DNA from: Humisphaera borealis
GTDB lineage: Bacteria; Planctomycetota; Phycisphaerae; Tepidisphaerales; Tepidisphaeraceae
Direction: 5' to 3'
DNA length: 64,000 nt
Assembly (NCBI RefSeq): GCF_015169395.1
Contig: NZ_CP063458.1
Location: forward strand, 5,828,001 to 5,892,000
Below, piece by piece: positions 34,160-43,125 of the stretch (positions are counted from its first letter, which is position 1; every line of letters starts with the position of its first letter). The position numbers were made by a program, and so were the translations under genes. Below the pieces are notes generated by a model, which made no database searches, was not told the DNA's origin, and saw only the letters and a list, made by a program, of their open reading frames with translations.

Positions 34160-35482
34160 ATGGCCGTCCCCCTGATCGCAGGGGCCCTGGCCGGTTCGGC
34201 ACTGGGCACCCTGGTCTTTTCCACGCTTACCTACTCGCTCCGCGACCTGTCGCGCGTTCGCCTCGACGAACACCTCGAGCGCAAAGGCATCGGAAGCTGG
34301 CTCGACAAGACGATGGAGCACCAGCCCGATCTGGTCTTCGTCACGGCGGTCTGGCGGCTGCTGTTTAACGTCGCGATCCTGCTGCTGTCGCTCGATCTGG
34401 TCGAATCGTTTGGCTACAACGCCGCCGTGAGCTACACCGTCGCCGTCGTGCTGGGCACGCTGGTGACGCTGGTCTGCTCGATCATGCTGCCCCAGGCTGT
34501 CACTCGCCACATGGGCGACGCCGTCGTCGCCCAGTTCGTCCGCCCGCTGCACGGGCTGTTCTGGCTGATGTGGCCGATCGCCAAGCTGATGCACGTCATC
34601 GACCGCATGATCGGCCGGGCGGCGGGCATCCCCACCGAACCCGCCGCCGGCAAGGCCGAGCACGACATCGAACAGGAAATTCTGTCGGTCGTCGAAGAGG
34701 GACAAAAAGAAGGCATCGTCGATGACGACGTCCGCCGGATGATCGAGTCGGTGATGGCGTTCCAGGAGACGACCGCCGGCCAGATCATGACGCCGCGCCC
34801 GGAGGTCGTCGCGATCGAATCCACTTCCACCCTCGCCGAGATCAAGGAAGTCCTGGAAGAGACCGGCCACAGCCGAATCCCCGTATACGAAGGCACGCTC
34901 GACCACATCATCGGTGTGCTCTACGCCCGCGACCTGCTGAAACAGCTCGGCAAGCCGACCGAAACTTTCAGCATGAAGCTGGCGATGCGGCCGGCGTACT
35001 TCGTGCCCGAAACCAAGCTCGTCCGCGAGTTGCTCTCCGACTTCCGCCGACAGAAGGTTCACCTGGCGATCGTCCGCGACGAGTACGACGGCACCGCCGG
35101 CCTGGTGTCGATCGAAGACGTGCTGGAAGAGCTCGTCGGCGACATCTCCGACGAACACGAGCCGGCCGAGCCGGCGATGTACCGCCAGATCGACGAACAG
35201 ACGATCGAGGCCGACGCGCGAATCTACCTGGATGAAATCAACCGCCAGACAGGCCTCGAACTGCCCGAAGACGCCGGCTACGACACGCTCGGCGGCTTCG
35301 TGGTCACAACCGTCGGCCGCATCCCCGAAGCAGGCACGACGTTCATCTACGGCGGCGCGAAGTTCACGGTCCTGAACGCCGAGCCGCAACGGGTGAACCG
35401 CGTGAAGATCGAATTGGGCCAGACGGCAGGGGAAGCACCCGCTGGCGAAAGGGAACCCGTCGCCGAGCGCGCGGCAGTTTGA
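34160..35482 (+). CDS. CNNM/CorC/HlyC-type membrane transporter-like protein
   Basis: The 440-residue protein has the N-terminal CNNM (DUF21) domain with four hydrophobic stretches (residues about 1-150). Two CBS domains follow (MTPRPEVVAIESTSTLAEIKEVLEETGHSRIPVYEGTLDHIIGVLYARDLL; LVRELLSDFRRQKVHLAIVRDEYDGTAGLVSIEDVLEELVGDI). A CorC_HlyC C-terminal domain (IDEQTIEADARIYLDEINRQTGLELPEDAGYDTLGGFVV) closes it. Family members act in Mg/Co efflux or Na-driven Mg transport. It follows ybeY across a 469-bp structured leader. Confidence 0.93.
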   Translation: MAVPLIAGALAGSALGTLVFSTLTYSLRDLSRVRLDEHLERKGIGSWLDKTMEHQPDLVFVTAVWRLLFNVAILLLSLDLVESFGYNAAVSYTVAVVLGTLVTLVCSIMLPQAVTRHMGDAVVAQFVRPLHGLFWLMWPIAKLMHVIDRMIGRAAGIPTEPAAGKAEHDIEQEILSVVEEGQKEGIVDDDVRRMIESVMAFQETTAGQIMTPRPEVVAIESTSTLAEIKEVLEETGHSRIPVYEGTLDHIIGVLYARDLLKQLGKPTETFSMKLAMRPAYFVPETKLVRELLSDFRRQKVHLAIVRDEYDGTAGLVSIEDVLEELVGDISDEHEPAEPAMYRQIDEQTIEADARIYLDEINRQTGLELPEDAGYDTLGGFVVTTVGRIPEAGTTFIYGGAKFTVLNAEPQRVNRVKIELGQTAGEAPAGEREPVAERAAV

Positions 35483-35544
35483 CGCGGCGCCATCATCGGC
35501 GGTCGGCGGCAGTGAATACGCGCGATCCAGGTTTTGGGTGGCAT

Positions 35545-35612
35545 GGGCAAGCGTACTCGCTTGCCCGTGAGGGTCGCCGTCCGACGTTCGCCATGGGGCA
35601 ACGATTCCGACA
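35545..35612. repeat. GGGCAAGCG/CGCTTGCCC repeat, family I copy 1
   Basis: A 9-bp stem (35545-35553/35558-35566) is followed by a conserved tail containing GTGAGGGTCGCCGTCCGACG. The second copy is at 56811-56860. Confidence 0.65.
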
Positions 35613-35640
35613 ATACCCGCAGGGGTGCCACCTCATGTCC

Positions 35641-35784
35641 GGTTTACCACGAAGGCACGAAGGGCACGAAGGTCCACGAAGAATCGACTGCAGGAGAGCC
35701 GATACTGCTGACGCTGTGGACCGCTTCCACGTTCAATCTATTTCTTCTTCGTGCCTCTTCGTGCCTTCGTGGTGAAATCGAACG
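35641..35784. repeat. family B inverted repeat, copy 2
   Basis: The left arm contains ACCACGAAGGCACGAAGGGC (35641-35681) and the right arm TCTTCGTGCCTTCGTGGTGA (35743-35784). The interior is unrelated to the other copies. It lies between the CorC-type gene and the convergent zinc-ribbon gene. Confidence 0.85.
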
Positions 35785-35816
35785 ACCGGTGGCTCTGATT
35801 TCGCGCAGCCGATAGA

Positions 35817-36419
35817 TCATGGCAAGGGCGACACCGCCGCCACCGGCGTTCCGCATTCCGGGCATCGGTCACTGGGGTTGCCTTGCAAGTCATACCCGCA
35901 CGCCACGCATCGGCCCTTCTTTCGCCATCGGCGTTCGCGGGTTCGCAGGGTGAACCGCCAGAGGTGCCAGAGCAGGATCAGCGAGCAGAGCGTGATCGCC
36001 GCCCAGTGCGGGAAGACGACGGCAGACCAGGTGGCGTCGGCGACGGGCAGGTCGCCGGGCTTGCTCAGGGCGTAGCCGAACTGCCACTGCGATTTCATCG
36101 TGCTCGCGTTCGTGTAGGCCCCGTCGAAGAGCCAGTCGCCGTCGGTCACCGGTGCGGCGATGTGCTCGGCGGTCAGCGCCTTGTCGGGCCCGAGGGACAG
36201 CGTGCTCATGCCCACCAGCAGGTTGCCGCGGTGCGACAGCACGCCGTTGATGTTCCCCGATCGCGTATAGACCGCGCCCAGGTCGGCGGTCTGGTGGCTG
36301 CGCGACCAGAGCCACGAGAGGAACACAATCGCGGCCGCCCAGAAGAGCAGCCCGAACCAGCGGCGCGGGCGGAGGGGCGGGGGTCTGGGGCTGTCCGTCG
36401 AAGAAGCGTCAACCATCAT
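35817..36419 (-). CDS. planctomycete membrane protein with CxxCGYDL zinc ribbon
   Basis: The 200-residue protein has a Pro-rich start, TM1 (FGLLFWAAAIVFLSWLW), an outside loop with LGAVYTRSGNINGVLSHRGNLL, TM2 (WAAITLCSLILLWHLW) and a basic stretch. The C-terminus CVACGYDLQGNPSDRCPECG is the zinc-ribbon motif widespread in Phycisphaerae membrane proteins. Function is unknown. It converges with the CorC-type gene and diverges from araB. Confidence 0.82.
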   Translation of the reverse strand: MMVDASSTDSPRPPPLRPRRWFGLLFWAAAIVFLSWLWSRSHQTADLGAVYTRSGNINGVLSHRGNLLVGMSTLSLGPDKALTAEHIAAPVTDGDWLFDGAYTNASTMKSQWQFGYALSKPGDLPVADATWSAVVFPHWAAITLCSLILLWHLWRFTLRTRERRWRKKGRCVACGYDLQGNPSDRCPECGTPVAAVSPLP

Positions 36420-36609
36420 TCAGCTCCGCTCGACGACGTGTTGCGTCGCTTCACATCAATGGGACTTTCGATGCAGGCATCGGGATGAGTGGTTGCGCCA
36501 CCGGATGAGCATTTCCATCCCCAATGATGACCAAGATTGTACGCCGCGGATCGAAATTCACACCCGACTTTCCAAGTGAGACGACGGCGTCGGGATCTGA
36601 GCGGGCGAT

Positions 36610-36650
36610 TTTCTGTTTGCATATTGTTAGGTATTTAATAGAATGGGCGT
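36610..36650. promoter_or_regulatory. AT-rich candidate promoter region before araB
   Basis: The only AT-rich stretch of this 475-bp gap contains TTGTTAGGTATTTAATAGAA, which could hold promoter elements. The assignment to araB or to the divergent membrane protein is open. Confidence 0.3.
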
Positions 36651-36716
36651 GCGATGGCGCGACGCGCAGGCGTCGCGCAGCTGCGCACTGACAGACCGTG
36701 ATCCGCGCTGACGGTC

Positions 36717-36792
36717 CGCGCTCCGCTTCGCGTCGCGGCTAACCGGGTTCGGGGTTCGCTTCAGGGTTAGCCGCGACGCGGAGCGGAGCGCG
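36717..36792. repeat. 28-bp inverted pair, family D copy 1
   Basis: The left arm CGCGCTCCGCTTCGCGTCGC (36717-36744) and right arm (36765-36792) differ at one position; both end in GGTTAGCC/GGCTAACC. The second copy lies at 61972-62136. Confidence 0.85.
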
Positions 36793-36894
36793 GGTTTCGA
36801 CTCGGAGTAATTTCTCCGGTCCATCCGCGGGCAGCGACGCGTGGTCTGACGCTCGTCCTTCTGGCACAATCCGTGCATCACCTCGGAGGATCGC

Positions 36895-38574
36895 TTGCCA
36901 TCACTTTCGCTCGGCTACGACTTCGGTACCGAATCCGTCCGCGTCATTGCGGTGGATGTCTCCAATGGTCGCATCGTCGGGAAGGCGGCGGCGGCTTACG
37001 CCGTCATCGACGAGCGGTTGCCGGTCTTGGCGGCGGGTGGATCGCATAGGGCCGGGTCGCAGGCACCGCAACCACTGCTCCCGCCGGATTATGCGCTACA
37101 GGACCCGGACGAATGGCTGTCGGCGGCGGCATCGGCGACGCGCGCCGTAACATCGAATTTCCCAAATCAAAGCCAAGCCGTCGTGGGCATCGGCGTTGCG
37201 TTTACGAGTTGCACCATGCTGCCCTGCAAGGCCGACGGCACGCCGCTGTGCAAGGCCGGCTTTGCCGACCGGCCGCTGGCGTGGCCGAAGCTCTGGAAGC
37301 ATCACGGAGCCAAGGCCGAGACCGATCGCATCAACTCCGTCGCCCGCGACCGGCGGGAACCCTGGCTCGACCGTTACGGCGGAACGATCGGCCTCGAATG
37401 GTTCTTTCCGAAGATCCTCGAAACCTTCAACGGCGACCGTGCCTCGTACGACGCCGCCGACGTCTGGCTGGAGGCCGGCGACTGGTTCGTGTGGCAGCTG
37501 ACGGGTGCGATGTCATCCGGCACGCCGGTGTCCGGACAGCCCGTCCGCTCGACCTGCCAGGCGGGGTACAAGGCGATGTGGAATGCCGGGACGGGCTTTC
37601 CGTCGCGCGAGTATTTTGAGACGGTCGGCCTCGGTTTCGGCGGCGTGCTCGACAAGCTGCCGGGGGAGTTTCGGTCGCCGGGCGAGCGGGCGGGCGTGCT
37701 GTCGCCCGCGGCCGCCGAGCGGTTCGGGCTGCCGGCGGGCATTCCGGTGTCGACCGCGATTATCGACGCCCATGCCGGCGTGCCCGGTGCGGGCGTGGCC
37801 GACGGCGGCACGATGGTGCTGGTGCTCGGCACCAGCTCCTGCCACATGCTCAACAGCACGCAGGAACACCTGGTGCCCGGCGTCGCCGGCGTGGTGAAAG
37901 GGGGCATTCTGCCGGGCTACTACGGCTACGAGACCGGGCAGGCGAGCGTCGGCGATGCCTTCGCCTGGCTGGTTGAGACGTTCAACCTGTCGCACGCCGA
38001 GCTGACGGCGCAGGCCGCGAAGCTGCCCCCTGGCGCGGGCGGTGTGCTGGCGCTCGACTGGCTCAACGGCTGCCGCACGCCGCTGATGGACGGCCGGCTC
38101 AGCGGGGCGTTCGTCGGCCTGACGCTCGGCACCACGGCGGCCCAGATGTACCGGGCCCTGATCGAGGCGACGGCGTTCGGCTTGCGGTGGATCGTCGATA
38201 CGCTGCGCGCCGGCGGCGTGCCGGTCGAGCGGTTCGTCGCGTCCGGCGGTCTCCCTGACAAGTCGCCGTTGCTGATGCAGATCTACGCCGACGTCTTGAA
38301 CGAACCCATCGCGCTGGCCGAGAGCAGCCAGAGCGTGGCGCTTGGGGCGGCGATCCTGGGCGCGCTGGCGGCGGGCAAAGACGCAACAGGACACGCGACG
38401 GCAGCAGATGCCATCAAAGCGATGGCGCGGCAGCGGAAGGAACCGGTGTATGTGCCCAATGCCGAAGCGCATCGCCGTTATCAGCCGATCTATCGGCTGT
38501 ATCGCGAGCTGGCCAACCCGGAGGGGACATTGGCGGAGGTCATGCGGGAGTTGAGAGACAGGGGCGCTCAATGA
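36895..38574 (+). CDS. araB: ribulokinase (FGGY carbohydrate kinase)
   Basis: The 559-residue protein starts with TTG at 36895 behind a good SD (GGAGGA, 4 bp upstream); no in-frame ATG is better placed. FGGY motifs are LGYDFGTESVRVIAVD (phosphate 1), GVAFTSCTMLPC, ADVWLEAGDWFVWQLTG, the AIIDAHAGVPGAGV catalytic-Asp region, MVLVLGTSSCHML and GNxxPxxxP-like FVASGGLPDKSPLLMQIYADVL with ATP contacts. The length and substrate-loop pattern match L-ribulokinase, which makes L-ribulose 5-phosphate. No araA or araD is visible nearby, so specificity should be considered probable. Confidence 0.9.
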   Translation: MPSLSLGYDFGTESVRVIAVDVSNGRIVGKAAAAYAVIDERLPVLAAGGSHRAGSQAPQPLLPPDYALQDPDEWLSAAASATRAVTSNFPNQSQAVVGIGVAFTSCTMLPCKADGTPLCKAGFADRPLAWPKLWKHHGAKAETDRINSVARDRREPWLDRYGGTIGLEWFFPKILETFNGDRASYDAADVWLEAGDWFVWQLTGAMSSGTPVSGQPVRSTCQAGYKAMWNAGTGFPSREYFETVGLGFGGVLDKLPGEFRSPGERAGVLSPAAAERFGLPAGIPVSTAIIDAHAGVPGAGVADGGTMVLVLGTSSCHMLNSTQEHLVPGVAGVVKGGILPGYYGYETGQASVGDAFAWLVETFNLSHAELTAQAAKLPPGAGGVLALDWLNGCRTPLMDGRLSGAFVGLTLGTTAAQMYRALIEATAFGLRWIVDTLRAGGVPVERFVASGGLPDKSPLLMQIYADVLNEPIALAESSQSVALGAAILGALAAGKDATGHATAADAIKAMARQRKEPVYVPNAEAHRRYQPIYRLYRELANPEGTLAEVMRELRDRGAQ

Positions 38575-38690
38575 CGAATGGCGAAACGCGAATGAATGAT
38601 CAATAGCGAATGACCAATCTCAAAGCGTGCGTCCTGGTCATTCGAGCTTGGTTCTTCACTCGTCATTCGTTTTTCGTGATTCGTCATTAC
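38570..38690. repeat. GAATGACGAATGGCGAATG word-repeat foldback, family F copy 1
   Basis: Left arm words ATGACGAATGGCGAAACG (38570-38620) pair with right arm words TCGTCATTCGTTTTTCGTGA (38637-38690). The right arm encodes the last 11 residues of the VTT-domain gene on the minus strand. Confidence 0.7.
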
Positions 38691-39456
38691 CCCCTGTCAC
38701 CCGTTCCAGCGCCCGCCGGGCGAGCACGGTGATGACGACCAGGACCGCCAGCGTGACGGCGATGGAGATGACGAGCATTTTCCAGCCGCCGGTGTCGGCG
38801 GATTCGAGTTTCTCGGCGCGCGACGCCAGCCAGACGTACGCCGCCGTGCGGGGGACGACGCCGATCGCCGTGCCGAGCAGGAAGGGCAGGAACCGCACGC
38901 GCAAGGTCGCCAGGGCGACATTGGTCATCGCGAACGGCGGCACCGACGGGATGCGCAGCAGGATGACGATCAGGAACGTGCGCAGCGCGCTGCTGTGCAG
39001 CAACGCGATGTGGACGGCTTTCCACCGCGGGCTCTTGTCGATGAGGTCCACAACGGTCGTACCCGAAAACCGCCCGGCGACGGTGAAACCGATCGCCGAC
39101 GCGATGGTGAACCCGAAGACCGCGACCGGCAGTCCGACCTGAAAGTGGAACGCCCAGCCGGCGAAGATTGCCAGGGCGGCGGTCGGAAGCAGGGCGAATC
39201 CGCCGAGCAGTCCGAAGCCGACGGCACTGAGATACGGCCCCCAGGCGTGATCGCGAAGGACCTCTGCAAAAGTCGTATGCGCGGTGAGGTATGCAAGCAG
39301 TGCCGCGCCGATCGGCGGGACCGCGAGCGAGATGACGCCCATGAGGCCGGCCGCACCCAGCCGCCGGATGCCGCGAAGGGTCCAGAGGGGTGGCGGCGGT
39401 GTTGGGGGTTGGTCGTCCAGCGCGGGCGCGGGAGGTAATGGCTGCGGATCGGGCAT
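38656..39456 (-). CDS. TVP38/TMEM64 family (VTT domain) membrane protein
   Basis: The 266-residue protein from ATG 39456 has a Pro-rich N-terminal tail and six hydrophobic stretches. The VTT signature lies in FALLPTAALAIFAGWAFHFQVGLPVAVFGFTIASAIGFTVAGRF and LLRIPSVPPFAMTNVALATLRVRFLPFLLGTAIGVVPRTAAYVW. Such proteins are DedA-superfamily lipid scramblase or transporter-like proteins, and the bacterial roles are poorly known. The last residues (NDESRKTNDE) come from a foldback repeat that has invaded the 3' end. Confidence 0.9.
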   Translation of the reverse strand: MPDPQPLPPAPALDDQPPTPPPPLWTLRGIRRLGAAGLMGVISLAVPPIGAALLAYLTAHTTFAEVLRDHAWGPYLSAVGFGLLGGFALLPTAALAIFAGWAFHFQVGLPVAVFGFTIASAIGFTVAGRFSGTTVVDLIDKSPRWKAVHIALLHSSALRTFLIVILLRIPSVPPFAMTNVALATLRVRFLPFLLGTAIGVVPRTAAYVWLASRAEKLESADTGGWKMLVISIAVTLAVLVVITVLARRALERVTGGNDESRKTNDE

Positions 39457-39641
39457 CGTCATCGAGCGTAGACGCGCGACACGACTTAGGCCAGCGTCTG
39501 CGATGATCCGTCCCGACGGAGTTTCGCAATTATGCATTGCCGCCGGCCCTGCAGTCGCGCTAAGATCACGGCGTCTAATGCCGGCCGACTTTGGTCGTGC
39601 TTTGAAAGTCCAGACAGAACTCTTTCATTCCCGGAGGAACG

Positions 39642-40301
39642 ATGATTCGAATGCTACAAATCGCGGCCGCTTCCATGCTCGGCATGAGCCTGATTGCCGC
39701 CAACTCGGCTCGCGCCGCGGACGACAAGAAGGATGACGCCAAGCCGGCGGTTATCGTCGCGGTCATCAAGGGCACCGAGGCCCACAAGGACATCAAGGGA
39801 CGCCTGACGTTCAAGGACGTGGACGGCGGCGGCGTGCATGTGGTCGGCGAAATCAGCGGACTGACCCCCGGCAAGCACGGCTTCCACATCCACCAGAAGG
39901 GTGACCTGTCCGATCCCAAGCTGGTCAGCGCCGGCGGGCACTTCAACCCCGGAGGCACCAAGCATGGCGGCCCCGGCTCCGACGAGAAACACGCAGGCGA
40001 CTGGGGCAATATCGAAGCCAACGACAAAGGCGTCGCGAAGATTGAAGGCACGTTCAAGGGCGTCAGCCTGCACGGCGAGAAGAACGGCATCATGGGCCGC
40101 TCGGTGATTGTGCACGCCGGTGCCGACGACCTCAAAACTGATCCCTCCGGCAACAGCGGTGATCGCATCGCCGGCGGCGTGATCGAGGCGAAGAAGCCCA
40201 TGACGAAGGATGACGCGAAGAAGTCAGTCTCCGACGAAGCGAAGAAGACGGTGGATGACGTGAAGAAGGGGATCGATGACCTGAAGAAGGAAATCAAGTA
40301 A
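39642..40301 (+). CDS. sodC: Cu/Zn superoxide dismutase lacking the disulfide
   Basis: The 219-residue protein has a signal peptide (residues 1-26). Metal ligands are all present: HGFHIH (His82, His84), SAGGHFNP (His100), KHGG (His108), EKHAGDWG (His117, Asp120) and VIVHAGADD (His158). The substrate-guiding Arg is in DRIAGGV (Arg175). Both disulfide cysteines found in nearly all SodC proteins are replaced: positions 94-95 are LV and residue 178 is Gly. The C-terminal 33 residues are a Lys/Asp-rich amphipathic helix (KKSVSDEAKKTVDDVKKGID). It detoxifies superoxide outside the cytoplasm. SD GGAGGA is 4 bp from the ATG. Confidence 0.92.
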   Translation: MIRMLQIAAASMLGMSLIAANSARAADDKKDDAKPAVIVAVIKGTEAHKDIKGRLTFKDVDGGGVHVVGEISGLTPGKHGFHIHQKGDLSDPKLVSAGGHFNPGGTKHGGPGSDEKHAGDWGNIEANDKGVAKIEGTFKGVSLHGEKNGIMGRSVIVHAGADDLKTDPSGNSGDRIAGGVIEAKKPMTKDDAKKSVSDEAKKTVDDVKKGIDDLKKEIK

Positions 40302-40337
40302 GCAGAGCCGGGGCGCGAGTCGTACCAGTAGAGACAT

Positions 40338-40371
40338 CAGCGGGCAGACGCGATCGAGCGTCTGCCCGCTG
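40338..40371 (+). terminator. 14-bp perfect hairpin after sodC
   Basis: CAGCGGGCAGACGC (40338-40351) pairs with GCGTCTGCCCGCTG (40358-40371), loop GATCGA, followed by AGTTGTTT. It lies between convergent genes and could serve both. Confidence 0.75.
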
Positions 40372-40406
40372 AGTTGTTTCGCAGGTGTGGTTCCGCTTGC
40401 GCAGAC

Positions 40407-40883
40407 TCACAGACCTTCTTGATGGCTTGGGACCGTCGTTTCCAGTCGGTGCCATTGCCATAGCCCTAACGTGACCATGGGCAACCCGGCGCTGACAAGC
40501 ACCCAGTGCGACGTTCCGCGGCGCATGAGATCGCCTGCATCGCCGACGCGATCGATCCATCCGATGCCGAGGTAGGCGCCGTTGCCGATCAGACATAGTC
40601 CCGCGAAAGCTTGGCAATACCTGCGAGTCGTGAACCAGCGTCGGGGGATTACGAGCAACAAGAGCAGAGGTAGAAGGGTTCCCCAGATGACGCCGCCCCA
40701 TGCGACGAACAGGGGGCTCGGGTTGGAAGCGATGTTCGTTCGTGAAAAGCCAAAGAGCGGAAGGTCGACACGGATGCCCGTCGCGCCCGACCACAACGCG
40801 TGCAGCACGTGCCCCAGTTCGTGAACAGCCAGGAACGCGAGCCACGAGGGATACAAGAGCAGCAATGGGAGAAATCGGCGCAT
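40407..40883 (-). CDS. small M50-like membrane metallopeptidase homologue
   Basis: The 158-residue protein has four hydrophobic stretches. The first carries AFLAVHELGHVLHALWSGATG, the HExxH zinc motif as HELGH inside a membrane helix, as in M50 proteases. A later DRVGDAGDLMRRG segment could supply the third ligand Asp. It is about half the length of a site-2 protease core and lacks a PDZ domain. Similar planctomycete proteins are annotated M50-like, and activity is unproven. It lies alone, convergent with sodC. Confidence 0.72.
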   Translation of the reverse strand: MRRFLPLLLLYPSWLAFLAVHELGHVLHALWSGATGIRVDLPLFGFSRTNIASNPSPLFVAWGGVIWGTLLPLLLLLVIPRRWFTTRRYCQAFAGLCLIGNGAYLGIGWIDRVGDAGDLMRRGTSHWVLVSAGLPMVTLGLWQWHRLETTVPSHQEGL

Positions 40884-40898
40884 CGGATCGACGCCTCA

Positions 40899-40947
40899 CG
40901 TTCGGCCCCTCGCCCTGGCACTTACCCCGAGTACAAGCTAGAGAAGA
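40899..40947. repeat. decayed single arm of family C
   Basis: CGTTCGGCCCCTCGCCCTGG followed by CCCCGAGTAC matches the right arm of the element at 14958-15273 with several changes. No second arm is present. Confidence 0.6.
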
Positions 40948-40948
40948 A

Positions 40949-42985
40949 CTACATGTGCACGCGCCGCGTGTAGACCCACCACTCGATCATCAGCACGCCG
41001 AGTGCCACCAGTGCCAGCCACCACCACCATTCGAGCCGGCGTTTGCCGGCGGCGTTGCCCTGGTCGGTGGTGTCGGTGGGGACGGCGGCGGGGATCTTGT
41101 CGCTGGGCAGCACGTTGCTCTCGACCGGATCGAGGATGTTGACCGCCAGCTTCTCGTACCCGGGGATCGCCGGCTCGGTGCTGTACAGGCCGACCTTCTC
41201 CATCACCGGCAGCACGAACTCACCGGCGTCGGTGACCGGCAGTTCCTTCTTGCCGTCGGGGCCGGTGAGGGTGACCGATTTGAGGTTGATGTCGGCCTGC
41301 TGGAGCTTGGACCGCGGGATGCGGACGACCTCGCCCGGCCGCAGCGATTGGCGGACGTCCATCGTCTGCCCGACCGCCAGGTACTGCATCGCCTGGTGGA
41401 GGAACATCGGGAAGCTGGGTTTGAGCGGCCAGTTCGACTGCATGACGTCGAACGCGACGATCAGATGTGTAGCTTTGGGCGCGCGGTCGAGGACGATCAG
41501 CGGGCCCTTGAGGCCGTCGAGCAGCACCTCGCGGTCGAGCGGCACGTTCAGCTTTAGCGCCTTGGCGGTGTAGAGCCGGCCGAGGCCGAGGTTCTCAAGG
41601 ATCGGGTGGTCGCGCTTCCAGTCGAGCACGCCGACGTCGTCCAGCACGATCGCGTTGCCGCTGCCCGGTGGGGCGGTGGGGCCTTCATCGGTCGCGAGTC
41701 GGGTCTTGGTGCCGTCGGGAACCACGCCGAACCAGATGTAGTTGCCGATTTCCGGCAGAAACTTCGGCTTGTAGTTGTCGAAGATGATGACGTCGTAATT
41801 CGTCGGCTTCTTGGCCTCGTAGTCGGCCGGCTGGGTGACGTCCGGCGACTTGATCGCCAGGCTCTGCACCGCCCGCTGAAGAAAGTAATTGCCGTCGGTG
41901 ACGAGCAGCAGCGAGAGTTCCTTCGGCGGTGGGACGACGACGTTGGCAGAGTTGTCGGCGGCGAGGACGTCGTCCTTGGTCTTGAGGTGCTCCAGCCGGA
42001 TGACCGCGGCGCGGGTCAGGTCGAGCTTGAAGTCGACACTGTCGTCGGCCCGGCGGCTGCCGGGTTTGGCTTCCCAGTCCTGGCGCTGCTTTTCGGTCCA
42101 GCGCTCGGGGTAGAGGAAGACCTCATCGGCCCGGGCGGTGCTGATGTCGATCTTCTCGCCGTCGATGCTGAGCTGCACCGGAACGGCCAGCGGTTCGGTA
42201 CCGTAGTTGGCCAGCCTTGCGAAGACCTGCACCTGCGTCGGCCGTTCGAAATTCCGCTTGGCCGATAGTGCGACGACGGCGATGTTGCCGGACTGGCCGG
42301 AGCCGATCTTCTGATAGGTAACGTTGCCCTTCACGGCCGCGTCGTCCGGATTGAGCAGTCGGCCGTCGGTGTAAACGCGGATGTCCGGCGGTTCGACATT
42401 CGCCCGCAACTGCTCGGGGTTGAAGTTCACTTGGGCGTCGGCGAGCTGGTAGGCCAGCTTGATGTCCGACGGCCGGTCGGTCTGCTTGATGCGGTCGATC
42501 GCCTGCTTGAGTAGGAGCGGGTCGGCAGTGAACGGCTGAACCGGATCGGCCTTGTCGTGAAACGCGATGACCATCGCCGTCCCGCCGCTGGGCATGGAAT
42601 CGACGAGTTCTTTCGCCTGGCGTTTGGCTTCTTCGAGGCGGGTTTTGCCTTCCTGGTCGAGCGCCGCCATCGACGCCGAGCAATCGATAAGGATGACGGT
42701 CGTCTTGCCCGGCGGCGGGGTGTAGTTCGACACCGGCCGCATGTACGCGAGCAGGAGCAGCAGCAGCAGAATAAGCTGAAGCAGCAGGAGCAGGTTCCGG
42801 CGGAGCTTCTGAAACGGCGCATTGACCTGAAGATCCTGAATCGCCTTGCGCCAAAGCAACGTAGAGCCGACCGCCACTTCCTTCCGACGAAGCTTGAGGA
42901 AGTAGAGAACCAGCAGCGCCGGAATAACCAGCGCCCCGGCAATTAGCCCGGCCTGCCAGGAGGTGAATGTGGGGAACCAGGACAT
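40949..42985 (-). CDS. BatA/vWA-domain membrane protein
   Basis: The 678-residue protein from ATG 42985 starts with the BatA N-terminal membrane domain (GALVIPALLVLYFLKLRRKEVAVGSTLLWRKAIQDLQVNAPFQKLRRN, then an LLLLLQLILLLLLLLAY helix). A vWA domain follows with MIDAS motif ILIDCSASMAALD and a TDRPSDI-type segment. Long beta-rich and glutamine-amidotransferase-like middle parts lead to a C-terminal membrane helix (WWWWLALVALGVLMIEWWV). These proteins work with DUF58 proteins and MoxR ATPases. A DUF58 gene lies 140 bp upstream. The moxR gene expected with them is not in the window. Confidence 0.9.
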   Translation of the reverse strand: MSWFPTFTSWQAGLIAGALVIPALLVLYFLKLRRKEVAVGSTLLWRKAIQDLQVNAPFQKLRRNLLLLLQLILLLLLLLAYMRPVSNYTPPPGKTTVILIDCSASMAALDQEGKTRLEEAKRQAKELVDSMPSGGTAMVIAFHDKADPVQPFTADPLLLKQAIDRIKQTDRPSDIKLAYQLADAQVNFNPEQLRANVEPPDIRVYTDGRLLNPDDAAVKGNVTYQKIGSGQSGNIAVVALSAKRNFERPTQVQVFARLANYGTEPLAVPVQLSIDGEKIDISTARADEVFLYPERWTEKQRQDWEAKPGSRRADDSVDFKLDLTRAAVIRLEHLKTKDDVLAADNSANVVVPPPKELSLLLVTDGNYFLQRAVQSLAIKSPDVTQPADYEAKKPTNYDVIIFDNYKPKFLPEIGNYIWFGVVPDGTKTRLATDEGPTAPPGSGNAIVLDDVGVLDWKRDHPILENLGLGRLYTAKALKLNVPLDREVLLDGLKGPLIVLDRAPKATHLIVAFDVMQSNWPLKPSFPMFLHQAMQYLAVGQTMDVRQSLRPGEVVRIPRSKLQQADINLKSVTLTGPDGKKELPVTDAGEFVLPVMEKVGLYSTEPAIPGYEKLAVNILDPVESNVLPSDKIPAAVPTDTTDQGNAAGKRRLEWWWWLALVALGVLMIEWWVYTRRVHM

Positions 42986-42998
42986 AAACGTTTTCAAA

Positions 42999-43125
42999 CT
43001 CGAATGACGAAGCTCGAATGGCGAATGAAGCACCAAATTCGAACTTCCCAAGCCTTTTCGCTACTGGTGATTCGATTTTGGGATTTCACTCGCCATTCGG
43101 ATTTCGCCATTCGTCATTCCACTTG
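42999..43125. repeat. family F word-repeat foldback, copy 2
   Basis: Left arm AATGACGAAGCTCGAATGGC (42999-43030) and right arm CGCCATTCGGATTTCGCCAT (43068-43125) are imperfect complements. It separates the DUF58 and BatA genes. Confidence 0.7.

Noticed and set aside
33687-34175. 162-residue plus-strand frame between ybeY and the CorC-type gene
   Set aside because: No domain, no conserved composition, and it overlaps the CorC start; the region looks like a leader.
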